A stretch of DNA of 64,000 nucleotides from JAZBPO01 sp963691775 (GTDB lineage Bacteria > Pseudomonadota > Gammaproteobacteria > Pseudomonadales > Azotimanducaceae): NCBI GenBank assembly GCA_963691775.1, contig OY829369.1, forward strand, positions 3,100,001-3,164,000. Reading direction: 5' to 3'. A program made the translations under genes and the position numbers. Below, one piece after another: positions 8,544-15,784 of this stretch (positions are counted from its first letter, which is position 1; every line of letters starts with the position of its first letter). The notes under the pieces were generated by a model. That model searched no databases and was not told where the DNA came from. It worked only from the letters and a program-made list of their open reading frames with translations.

Positions 8544-9861
8544 CGCACGTGTGCCGAGGCGCGCCCCGCTGCGGTCGGCCTCGCTTCTTCTCAGGACATC
8601 GCTGACGCTCGGTATCAGCGGCCTTGCCATTGCGCTCGTGGCCGTGGTCGCGCTGGACCGCTTTGTGACCACGCCTATCGCCGAGCAGTCGGCCGACGAT
8701 GAAGCAGCGCTGCTGGTTCTCTCTGCGCAGACCTGGGTCGAGCTGCCGCCCGCCGCACGCCCCTACTTCGAACTCGAACTCGTGGAGAGCCACGGTCTGG
8801 TGGTCTCCCCCGAGCGCCAGGCACTGCCGCCGCTCGTGGCGGCCCTGCCTTACATGGACGTTGTCTCAGAGAAACTTGACGCGCGGGTGCAGGAGCACGT
8901 GCCGCTGCTGCAGGGCGACGAGCTCGTGTGGGCAGAGATTCCGATGGGGGGCTTCGTGCTGCAAATCGGTTTCTCTCCGGACCGCCGTGATGTCGAGCCC
9001 ATGTCCGTGGCGTTGATCATCATCGGCGCCGGGGCGGCGATCGTGCTGGCGGCGTCGCTGCTCATCGTGCAGCGCCTCACGCGTCCCCTCGATGAGCTCT
9101 CGGATTCCGCACGCACGTTCCGCGGTGGCGCAAGTTTCGAGGCCTTGCCGGAAACAGGGCCGAAGGAGCTTGTCACGCTCGTGCAGAGCTTCAACACGAT
9201 GGCGCGCGAGATTTCAGAGATGGTTTCGAATCGGACGACGCTGCTTGCGGGCATTTCTCATGATCTGCGCACGCCTCTCGCGCGCATGCGCCTGGCGGTC
9301 GAATTGCTCCCGGACGATGCCGACCCGAAGCTCGTGGAGCGCCTGTCGCGCAATCTCGAGGAAATGGATGCGCTGCTTGCCGAAGCGCTTCAGTTCGCGA
9401 AGGGCCTCGCCGGCGCCGAGCAGGAGCGCGTCCTGCTACGTGCCGAGTTCGAGGGTCTGATCGAGCAGCTCGGTCATGACAGCGTGACGCTCGAATGGCG
9501 TGCGCCGGACGACTTCGAGCAGTTGATCGAGGTCGGCGCGTTCAGGCGCGTGTTGACGAATCTGGTGGAGAACGCGGTGCGCTATGCCGGCGCGCCGATC
9601 GTGATCACCTGCAAGGCACGCGCGGATCGGGTTCGGATCAAGGTCATGGATCGGGGGCCCGGTATTCCCGAAGACATGCGCGAGCGCATCTTCCAGCCGT
9701 TCTATCGGCTTGAGTCATCGCGCAATCAGGTTACTGGCGGCAGCGGTCTCGGGCTTGCGATCGTCAAGCAGCTCTGTGACGCGCAGGGTTGGGATGTGGC
9801 CGTGCAAGCCAGAGCTGGGGGTGGGGCCGTGTTTGCGCTCGAGTTGCCGCGCCGAGACTGA
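8530..9861 (+). CDS. EnvZ-type sensor histidine kinase
   Basis: A 443-residue inner-membrane sensor kinase. It has two membrane segments (about residues 20-42 and 158-182) flanking a periplasmic sensor of about 115 residues, then a HAMP linker (RLTRPLDELSDSARTF), a HisKA helix with His244 in GISHDLRTPLARMR, and a HATPase domain with the N-box NLVENAVRYAG and G-boxes DRGPGIPED and GGSGLGLAIV. All kinase motifs are intact. The ATG at 8530 lies inside the end of the response-regulator gene, indicating translational coupling. Architecture and partner match EnvZ/OmpR; the stimulus is unknown. Confidence 0.93.
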   Translation: MAVSDARVPRRAPLRSASLLLRTSLTLGISGLAIALVAVVALDRFVTTPIAEQSADDEAALLVLSAQTWVELPPAARPYFELELVESHGLVVSPERQALPPLVAALPYMDVVSEKLDARVQEHVPLLQGDELVWAEIPMGGFVLQIGFSPDRRDVEPMSVALIIIGAGAAIVLAASLLIVQRLTRPLDELSDSARTFRGGASFEALPETGPKELVTLVQSFNTMAREISEMVSNRTTLLAGISHDLRTPLARMRLAVELLPDDADPKLVERLSRNLEEMDALLAEALQFAKGLAGAEQERVLLRAEFEGLIEQLGHDSVTLEWRAPDDFEQLIEVGAFRRVLTNLVENAVRYAGAPIVITCKARADRVRIKVMDRGPGIPEDMRERIFQPFYRLESSRNQVTGGSGLGLAIVKQLCDAQGWDVAVQARAGGGAVFALELPRRD

Positions 9862-9905
9862 GCGGCGCCGCGCCCCGCCTGCGGATGGGCAGGCATTCGA
9901 TGATT

Positions 9906-9929
9906 TGCGCCCGCCAGCAGGCGGGCGCA
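9906..9929. terminator. Bidirectional hairpin terminator
   Basis: TGCGCCCGCC, loop AGCA, GGCGGGCGCA: a perfect 10-bp stem in the 82-base gap between the convergent kinase and channel genes. Its symmetry suits termination from both sides; no clear T-run follows on either strand. Confidence 0.55.
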
Positions 9930-9943
9930 GCCTGCGGCAAGTG

Positions 9944-10798
9944 CTATTCGCTGGCCGTGTGCAGGTGTACGTCTGTTTGCGGGTACGGAATGCTGATCCC
10001 GGCTTCGTCGAACGCCAGTTTCACCTTCTCGTTCATGTCCCAGAACACCGGCCACAGGTCGCCCGCGTCGACCCACGCCCGCACCACGAAGTTCACCGAG
10101 CTGTCGCCGAACTCGTTCAGTGCCACGGTAGTGCCCGGGTCATCCTTGATACGCGTCTCTGCGTTGAGGAGTCCCTGGAGAATGTCGCGTACCTGCTTGA
10201 TGTCGTCGTCGTAGCCGACGCCGAAGACCCAGTCCACCCGGCGTGTGTCCTCGACTGACATGTTCGTGATCGTGCCGTTGGCAAGGATGCCGTTCGGGAT
10301 GATCACGGTCTTGTTGTCGAATGTCTTGAGCACCGTATTGAGGATGCCGATCTCGTGGACCGTACCCAGTTCGCCCTGAGCGTTGATTACCTGACCCACT
10401 CTGAATGGGCGGAACAGAAGAACGAGCACGCCCCCGGCGAAGTTCGCGAGGCTGCCCTGAAGCGCAAGACCGACGGCAAGGCCCGCAGCACCGAGTACTG
10501 CGATGAAGGAAGTGGTCTCGATCCCGACCATCCCCGCGACGGAAATGAGCAGGAGGACCTTGAGGCCGACGCTCGCGAGGCTGCGCAAGAAGCGGGCTAG
10601 GGTGACTTCGACGTTCTGGCTTTCGAGTGTTTGACCGAGAACGTTGACAAGTCGATTGATGATCCACATGCCGACGATGAGCGTGATGAGGGCCAGGGCG
10701 AAGCCGGGGCCGTAGGTCATCACGAAGTCGATGGCGTAGTTTGCGAGCTCGCTGCCCGTGTCCGCGAAGTCAGCGAGCTGATCTGGCATTTCGTTCAA
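9944..10798 (-). CDS. mscS: Small-conductance mechanosensitive channel (MscS family)
   Basis: About 284 residues forming a homoheptameric inner-membrane pressure valve that releases solutes on hypo-osmotic shock. Three hydrophobic helices occupy the N-terminal half. The third holds the glycine/alanine pore motif (GAAGLAVGLALQGSLANFAGG), followed by the MscS beta domain (FRPFRVGQVI, VLKTFDNKTVIIPNG, TNMSVEDTRRVDW). Length matches E. coli MscS (286). Start choice: GGAGGGG lies 6 bases upstream of a TTG at 10798, which I prefer; a TTG at 10813 contains that Shine-Dalgarno and an ATG at 10789 is too far from it. It converges on the two-component operon and diverges from the OmpA-like gene. Confidence 0.9.
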   Translation of the reverse strand: MNEMPDQLADFADTGSELANYAIDFVMTYGPGFALALITLIVGMWIINRLVNVLGQTLESQNVEVTLARFLRSLASVGLKVLLLISVAGMVGIETTSFIAVLGAAGLAVGLALQGSLANFAGGVLVLLFRPFRVGQVINAQGELGTVHEIGILNTVLKTFDNKTVIIPNGILANGTITNMSVEDTRRVDWVFGVGYDDDIKQVRDILQGLLNAETRIKDDPGTTVALNEFGDSSVNFVVRAWVDAGDLWPVFWDMNEKVKLAFDEAGISIPYPQTDVHLHTASE

Positions 10799-11009
10799 GG
10801 TGTTCCCCTCCAATGCTCTTGTTTGATGGTCGAAGCGCCGCGGCGAACGCGCTATTTTATGGAGTTCGTTGGACGCGCCGGGACCATGGTGAGACTCTCA
10901 TATGTTAACGGCGTTTTCTTTACAATCTGTTCACAACGCGTGTCCGGCGCGCTGAACGACCTGCCCGAATGCAGCCTGTAATTCGGCATGAATCCCTGGG
11001 GGACGGAAG

Positions 11010-12257
11010 ATGATGGCGCAAACGCTGCGCGGCACCTGCGTGAGACTCGTGATAGCTGTGTTCGCAATCGCGGGCGTAGCGGCTCAGGCCGCAGACGTCG
11101 GCGGACCCGTCAAGGGTCAGCTGTACGCGATCCCGAGTGCGACCTTTATGGGTGAGGACGCGGACGCGGACCTTGATAGTCATGTGGCACCCGGCATCGG
11201 TTTTGGCGCACAGCTGACAGATCGCTGGGCGCTGGAACTCCAGTACACCGACGCCGAGGCAGACGTTACGAGCGCGCTCGTCGGCGCTTCGGACGCGGAC
11301 GTTACCTCGCAGCGGCTGGACGCAGTATTCGACTTCGGGCGTCTGCTCAATTCGGACTGGCGCATCCACGGTGTCGGCGGCCTTGGGCGAGTTGACTACG
11401 ACTTCGACTCCGGAGACGAGCAAGAGAACGACTTCTTCAATCTCGGCCTGGGACTCTCTACGGCGATCACCGAGCGCCTATCCATTCGCGGCGATGCCCG
11501 CCTGTTCGTACTCAACGATGAGTCATCGGAAGCGATTCCGGCAACGAACGTCGCACTGAAGTACGTTGTTGCCGGACCGGTGACAGAGATGAGCGGTGAC
11601 GCCGACGGCGATGGCGTCCGCGATCGCGATGATCAATGCCCCACGACTGCGCCCGGCGTGAACGTCGATGCGCAGGGGTGTGCCCTCGACTCCGATCGAG
11701 ACGGGGTGCCGAACGCTTCTGACGCCTGTCCGCGTACGCCGGCGGGCGTCAGCGTCGATTCCCGCGGCTGTGCCCTCGACTCTGATCGCGACGGGGTTCC
11801 GGACCATCTCGACGCCTGCCCGGATACGCCGCGCGGAGATGAAGTTGACGCGCGCGGGTGCACGATCGAAGAAGAAGTCGTCAGTGAGCGCATCGAACTG
11901 AATCTTGAGTTCGATTTCGATTCGGACGATTTGCGCTCGTCGCACTTCCCGCAGATTGATCGGGTCGCGGCCTTCATGGAGAAGTATCCGAAGACGTCCG
12001 CGCAGCTAGAGGGCCACACGGATAGCCGCGGCACCGACGCCTACAACCAGGCACTCTCCGAGCGCCGTGCCTACGCAGTGCGCGACTATCTGATCGACAA
12101 GAAGGACATCGATCCGCGTCGCGTCACCGCCGTTGGCTACGGTGAGTCGAAGCCGACTGCGACCAACGACACCGATACGGGCCGGCAGCGCAATCGCCGG
12201 GTTGATGCAGTGATCGAGACGCGTGAGATGTCCGTTCGCCCGCGTCGCGAGGACTGA
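11010..12257 (+). CDS. OmpA-family outer membrane protein with TSP3 repeats
   Basis: A 415-residue structural outer-membrane protein. A signal peptide ends near AAQA. An N-terminal OmpA-like eight-stranded barrel follows (to about residue 190), then three calcium-binding thrombospondin type 3 repeats (DADGDGVRDRDDQCP, DSDRDGVPNASDACP, DSDRDGVPDHLDACP) and a C-terminal peptidoglycan-binding OmpA domain (LEGHTDSRGTDAYNQALSERRA, GYGESKPTATN, NRRVD). This is the OprF-like layout that ties the outer membrane to the cell wall. GGGGGACGGAAG precedes two adjacent ATGs (11010 and 11013). A TACAAT hexamer at 10921 in the 5' region may be a promoter -10, but no good -35 was seen. Confidence 0.93.
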   Translation: MMAQTLRGTCVRLVIAVFAIAGVAAQAADVGGPVKGQLYAIPSATFMGEDADADLDSHVAPGIGFGAQLTDRWALELQYTDAEADVTSALVGASDADVTSQRLDAVFDFGRLLNSDWRIHGVGGLGRVDYDFDSGDEQENDFFNLGLGLSTAITERLSIRGDARLFVLNDESSEAIPATNVALKYVVAGPVTEMSGDADGDGVRDRDDQCPTTAPGVNVDAQGCALDSDRDGVPNASDACPRTPAGVSVDSRGCALDSDRDGVPDHLDACPDTPRGDEVDARGCTIEEEVVSERIELNLEFDFDSDDLRSSHFPQIDRVAAFMEKYPKTSAQLEGHTDSRGTDAYNQALSERRAYAVRDYLIDKKDIDPRRVTAVGYGESKPTATNDTDTGRQRNRRVDAVIETREMSVRPRRED

Positions 12258-12308
12258 GGGACACGCGTGGCGGCTCCGGCCGCCACGCCGCTTTGCGGAG
12301 AACGGCTC

Positions 12309-12965
12309 ATGGTTCGCATGCTCGATCGCGTGGCCTTTGTGCTCATCCTGGCGATGAGCGTTATCGGCTGTGAGAGCGCGTACTACGACGCCATGGAGCA
12401 GCTTGGTATTCCCAAGCGCGAGATCCTCGTCGATCGCGTCGAAGCAGCACGTGATTCCCAGGAGGATGCGAAGGAACAGTTCGCGAGTGCGCTCGAACAG
12501 TTCTCCTCCGTTGTCGAATACGACGGGGGAGATCTTGAGGAGATCTACGGGCGCCTCGATCGCGAGTTCGAGCGCAGTGAGGAACGGGCGGAGGACGTTC
12601 GATCGCGTATCGAAGCCGTTGAATCCGTGTCCGAAGCGCTTTTCGATGAGTGGGAAGAAGAAATAGGCCAGTACTCGAGTGACGCGCTTCGCCGTTCGAG
12701 TGAGAAGCAGTTGAAGGACACGCGTCGTCGCTACGATGCGCTGGTGGCGAGCATGTGGCGGGCCGAGGGGCGCATCGCTCCGGTGCTTGACGCTTTTCGC
12801 GACCAGGTGTTGTTCCTGAAGCACAACCTGAACGCGCGAGCGATCGCGTCGTTGCGCAATGAGCTCACTACAATCGAAGACGACGTTGCCGTACTCGTCG
12901 CCGAGATGGAACAGGCGATCGCCGAGTCGGACGCCTTCATTTCTGAGATGCGCGCCGGCGTCTGA
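12309..12965 (+). CDS. DUF2959 lipoprotein-like coiled-coil protein
   Basis: A 218-residue protein with an N-terminal signal (MLDRVAFVLILAMSVIGCES; lipobox VIGC) and an almost entirely helical, highly charged body (AAWRAEGRI-type segments, ESVSEALFDEWEEEI, DTRRRYDALVASMWRAEGRI) that would form coiled coils. The pattern, including YYDAMEQLGIPKREILVDRV and FLKHNLNARAIASL, matches the uncharacterised DUF2959 family. It follows the OmpA-like gene by 51 bases and precedes an AsmA-like protein by 23, so an envelope role is inferred. The family has no established function known to me. Confidence 0.85.
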   Translation: MVRMLDRVAFVLILAMSVIGCESAYYDAMEQLGIPKREILVDRVEAARDSQEDAKEQFASALEQFSSVVEYDGGDLEEIYGRLDREFERSEERAEDVRSRIEAVESVSEALFDEWEEEIGQYSSDALRRSSEKQLKDTRRRYDALVASMWRAEGRIAPVLDAFRDQVLFLKHNLNARAIASLRNELTTIEDDVAVLVAEMEQAIAESDAFISEMRAGV

Positions 12966-12988
12966 CCGCAGCGCGTACGGAGGGACAC

Positions 12989-13783
12989 ATGAGTGGATTG
13001 ATTCGGGGACTGCTGGTGCTTATCGGCCTGGTGGTGGTGGTTATTGCTGGCGCAGTCATCTACCTCGCAATGAATCTCAACGAGCTCGTGCGAACAGGCG
13101 TAGAGACCTACGGGCCGCAATACACGGGCACTGCCGTAGAGCTCGCAGAGGTTGATCTTTCGCTCTTCTCTGGCGAGGGGGAGCTGCGCGGTCTCGTTGT
13201 TTCCAACCCGGAAGGCTTTGAGGGAGGCGACCCGTTCCGTCTTGGGCGTGTACGTGTCGCGCTCGATCCGGCGTCGCTGACGGAGGACGTGATCGTCGTC
13301 CGCGAGATCACCATCGAGGAGGCGGAGATTAACGCCATCCTCAAGTCGCTCCGCGACTCTAACCTTCAAGCGATCCTCGATAACGTCGAGAGCGCTGTGC
13401 CCTCATCGGAGGACGAAGAAACTGCCGAGGCCTCCGAGCCGGTGAAGGTGATCATCGACCGCTTCGTGTTCACAGGGGCGTCCGCGTCCGTGACGGCAGG
13501 GCAGGCGGGCACGATCGACGTGGATCTTCCAGACCTTGTGCTCACCGAGATCGGCCGCCGCTCGAACGGCGAAACCGTGGGCGAAGCGCTTCGGCAGATC
13601 ATCGGTCCGATCGTCGGTGGGATTGTTCAGGCGGGCATGGATGGTCAACTGCAGGAGCTGATCGGTGGGCAGCTCGAGCAACTCCAGGATCGCGTACGCG
13701 ATGCGGCGGGTGGGTTGCTCGATCGTCTTGGCGGCGGCTCACTCTTCGGTGGCGGAAGCGAGTCCGAAGACAAGCCGCGCTGA
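12989..13783 (+). CDS. AsmA/DUF748-like membrane-anchored protein
   Basis: A 264-residue protein with one N-terminal membrane anchor (about residues 4-28, GLLVLIGLVVVVIAGAVIYLA) and a beta-rich periplasmic domain (VELAEVDLSLFSGEGELRGLVVSNPEGF, VRVALDPASLTEDVIVVREITIEEAEINAI), the signature of AsmA-like/DUF748 proteins linked to lipid transport or outer-membrane assembly. It is much shorter than AsmA itself and carries only one such unit. The C-terminus is Gly-rich (GGSLFGGGSESE). A GAGGGACAC Shine-Dalgarno supports the ATG. It is the last member of the OmpA-DUF2959 run. Confidence 0.75.
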   Translation: MSGLIRGLLVLIGLVVVVIAGAVIYLAMNLNELVRTGVETYGPQYTGTAVELAEVDLSLFSGEGELRGLVVSNPEGFEGGDPFRLGRVRVALDPASLTEDVIVVREITIEEAEINAILKSLRDSNLQAILDNVESAVPSSEDEETAEASEPVKVIIDRFVFTGASASVTAGQAGTIDVDLPDLVLTEIGRRSNGETVGEALRQIIGPIVGGIVQAGMDGQLQELIGGQLEQLQDRVRDAAGGLLDRLGGGSLFGGGSESEDKPR

Positions 13784-13802
13784 GCGGCGATCGGCGAGCG
13801 CC

Positions 13803-14579
13803 ATGAGCTTCGAGCATATCCTCTACGAAGTGCGGGGCCCCATGGCGCTGATCACGCTGAATCGGCCTGAAAAGCGCAACGCGATCTCGCTTGGCACGCT
13901 TGACGACCTGCACGATGCAGTCGGTTTGTTTGAACGCGATGAACGTGCGCGAGTGCTGACCATCACCGGCGCAGGGGACAAGGCCTTTGCGTCAGGTTCC
14001 GATCTCGCGGAGGTTGAGCACCGTGATCTACGCAAAGCCCTCGAGCCGATCGTTCAAGGGCTCGCCGAGCGTCTTGAGCGCCTTCCCAAGCCGACGATCG
14101 CGGCCGTCAACGGCGTTTGCTTCGGTGGAGGGTTGGAAGTGGCCCTCGGCTGCGACATCCGGATTGCGAGCACGCGCGCGACCTTCGCAACCCCCGAAGG
14201 CAAGCTTGGCATCATCCCGGGCGGCGGTGCGACCCAGCGGCTGCCGCGTATCGTCGGTCGCGGCTGGGGCATGCACATGCTGCTCATGGGCGAGCCGATC
14301 GACGCGGAGCGCGCATTCCAGATCGGCCTCGTCACCCGTCTCGTCGAACACGACGCACTCATCGACACGGCTCAGGACATGGCCGAGCATCTCGCAACCT
14401 TCGCGCCCTTTGTCCCGCAGTTCATGAAGGCAATGGTGCACTCAGGCATGGAGGCCAGCCTCGCCGCCGGCCTCGCGATGGAGAAATTTGCTCAGGGCGC
14501 GCTCTGCGAGACCGAAGACAAGGTCGAGGGGCTGCGCGCGTTTCTCGAAAAGCGCCCCCCGAACTGGAAAGGCCGTTAG
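13803..14579 (+). CDS. Enoyl-CoA hydratase (crotonase family)
   Basis: A 258-residue crotonase that would hydrate trans-2-enoyl-CoA to 3-hydroxyacyl-CoA in beta-oxidation. The family hallmarks are present: NRPEKRNAIS at the N-terminus, the oxyanion-hole segment AFASGSDLAE, and both catalytic glutamates in place, one in GGGLEVALGCDI and one in FATPEGKLGIIPGGGATQRL. The start is the ATG at 13803, 17 bases after the upstream stop. Its stop is immediately followed by three palindromic repeats that separate it from the hydratase pair. Complete active site, so true hydratase activity is likely; substrate unknown. Confidence 0.9.
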   Translation: MSFEHILYEVRGPMALITLNRPEKRNAISLGTLDDLHDAVGLFERDERARVLTITGAGDKAFASGSDLAEVEHRDLRKALEPIVQGLAERLERLPKPTIAAVNGVCFGGGLEVALGCDIRIASTRATFATPEGKLGIIPGGGATQRLPRIVGRGWGMHMLLMGEPIDAERAFQIGLVTRLVEHDALIDTAQDMAEHLATFAPFVPQFMKAMVHSGMEASLAAGLAMEKFAQGALCETEDKVEGLRAFLEKRPPNWKGR

Positions 14580-14597
14580 CGCGCAATCCCCGCCTCG

Positions 14598-14632
14598 AAC
14601 CTGAACATGGGGTCAGACCCCACATTCAGGTT
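14598..14632 (+). repeat. Palindromic 35-bp repeat, copy 1
   Basis: Begins AACCTGAACATGGGGTC, has a single central A, and ends GACCCCACATTCAGGTT. The core GGGGTCAGACCCC is perfect and the outer arm carries mismatches. It starts 18 bases after a crotonase stop. It resembles repetitive extragenic palindromes of the GGGGTCAGACCCC type and could also act as a terminator. Confidence 0.8.
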
Positions 14633-14644
14633 TCTTCCCGCTCC

Positions 14645-14679
14645 AACCTGAACAAGGGGTCAGACCCCATATTCAGGTT
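14645..14679 (+). repeat. Palindromic 35-bp repeat, copy 2
   Basis: Same orientation as copy 1 (central A): AACCTGAACAAGGGGTC, A, GACCCCATATTCAGGTT. It is separated from copy 1 by 12 bases, and both copies are followed by TTTCTTC. The right arm is again slightly diverged. Confidence 0.8.
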
Positions 14680-14720
14680 TCTTCGTCCGAGCCGAATGGG
14701 TGCCGTTTTCTGAGCTGCTG

Positions 14721-14755
14721 AACCTGAACAAGGGGTCTGACCCCTTGTTCAGGTT
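14721..14755 (-). repeat. Palindromic 35-bp repeat, copy 3 (inverted)
   Basis: AACCTGAACAAGGGGTC, central T, GACCCCTTGTTCAGGTT: two perfect 17-bp arms around one base. The central T instead of A means it lies in the opposite orientation to copies 1 and 2, the arrangement seen in paired REP elements. It lies 41 bases after copy 2 and 70 bases before the next start codon. Confidence 0.85.
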
Positions 14756-14825
14756 CGGGTGTGTTGATCGGTGCGGGCTTGGATTCGATACTCGACGGCC
14801 GTTCGAGGCCCGGAGAGGAGGGATC

Positions 14826-15320
14826 ATGGCCGTCGACAAGTTTCCCATTGAAGCCAGCCACGTGATGATGTTCGCGCGTTCAGTTGGTGATGCAAACGAA
14901 ATCTACTACGACGAGGACTACGCCAGCGGCACGGAGGTGGGGGCGATTCCTGCGCCGCCGACGTTCGTGCAGGCGTCTGCCCAGTACGACCCGGACTATC
15001 ACTTGCGTCCGAAGATCGGGGAGCCATGGTTCGGTTCGGGCAAGGAACCCACCGGCATCAAGCGCGAGGCCGGCGGTGGCGGTGGCGGCGGTGGCGGCCT
15101 TCACGCCGAGCAGCACTACGAGTATCACCGCACGCCCAAGGTCGGAGACGTGCTGACGGCCACCGTCCTGCCCGGCAAGACCTGGGAAAAGGAAGGGCGT
15201 CGTGCGGGCAAGCTTGTGTTCTCGGAAACGGTGATCGAGTACCGCGATCAGAATGGTGAGCTCGTGGTCACGGCGCGTGGCGTCGGTGTCCGCACCGAAC
15301 GTCCCGCGACGGCAGGCTGA
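14826..15320 (+). CDS. FAS1/HadA-type MaoC-like hydratase subunit, likely non-catalytic
   Basis: A 164-residue hot-dog-fold protein of the N-terminal MaoC-like (HadA/ChsH-type) group. At the position where R-hydratases have D-x4-H it reads SVGDANEIYYDEDYA (D-x4-Y), so the catalytic His is missing. It carries a run of nine glycines (codons at 15072-15098) just before LHAEQHYEYHRTPKVGD, a loop that is glycine-rich in the family but unusually long here. It is followed 13 bases later by a second hot-dog gene with an intact motif, so the two probably form a heteromer, as in mycobacterial HadAB. The start is the ATG at 14826 after GAGAGGAGGGATC. Confidence 0.85.
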   Translation: MAVDKFPIEASHVMMFARSVGDANEIYYDEDYASGTEVGAIPAPPTFVQASAQYDPDYHLRPKIGEPWFGSGKEPTGIKREAGGGGGGGGGLHAEQHYEYHRTPKVGDVLTATVLPGKTWEKEGRRAGKLVFSETVIEYRDQNGELVVTARGVGVRTERPATAG

Positions 15321-15333
15321 GGGAGGCGAGAAG

Positions 15334-15756
15334 ATGGCACTTAAAGCGAGTGAACTCGAAGTCGGCCAGGTGCACGAGATGGTGCTTGTTGAGGATCTGA
15401 AGCGTACGCAGATCGTTCAGTACGCGGGCGCGTCTGGCGACTACAACCCGCTCCATACGGATGAGATCTTCACCAAGGAGGTCGCCGGCTATCCCAGCGT
15501 GTTCGCACATGGAATGCTCACGATGGGCATGACCGGTCGGATGCTTACGGATCTGGTCGGCGACGGGCGTTTGAAGTCGTTCGGCGTCCGCTTCACCTCG
15601 CAGGTCTGGCCGGGCGACGATCTGAAGGGTGTGGCCACGGTCGAAGGTGTCCGAGAGGACGGCGACGCGCAGGTCGTCGACTTCAAGCTCGAGACGCTGA
15701 ACCAGGACAATACGGTTGTGTTGTCCGGCTATGCGAGTGCGCGCGTCGACCCCTGA
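15334..15756 (+). CDS. MaoC-like (R)-specific enoyl-CoA hydratase, catalytic subunit
   Basis: A 140-residue single hot-dog domain with the complete hydratase-2 motif YAGASGDYNPLHTDE (catalytic Asp and His), then AHGMLTMGMTGRML and a VWPGDDLKGVATV segment. It would hydrate enoyl-CoA (or dehydrate 3-hydroxyacyl-CoA). The preceding gene encodes a hot-dog subunit lacking the His, and the spacing of 13 bases with a GGGAGGCGAGAAG Shine-Dalgarno suggests coordinated synthesis and a heteromeric enzyme. The likely substrate is a bulky or long acyl-CoA, by analogy with paired hydratases; not provable here. Confidence 0.9.
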   Translation: MALKASELEVGQVHEMVLVEDLKRTQIVQYAGASGDYNPLHTDEIFTKEVAGYPSVFAHGMLTMGMTGRMLTDLVGDGRLKSFGVRFTSQVWPGDDLKGVATVEGVREDGDAQVVDFKLETLNQDNTVVLSGYASARVDP

Positions 15757-15784
15757 CGTGCACGAATTCGGGGAGCTGCTGTCC

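Noticed and set aside
14598..14755. Three palindromes considered as CRISPR repeats
   Set aside because: Spacing between copies is irregular (12 and 41 bases), one copy is inverted and the arms differ, so they are REP-like palindromes instead.
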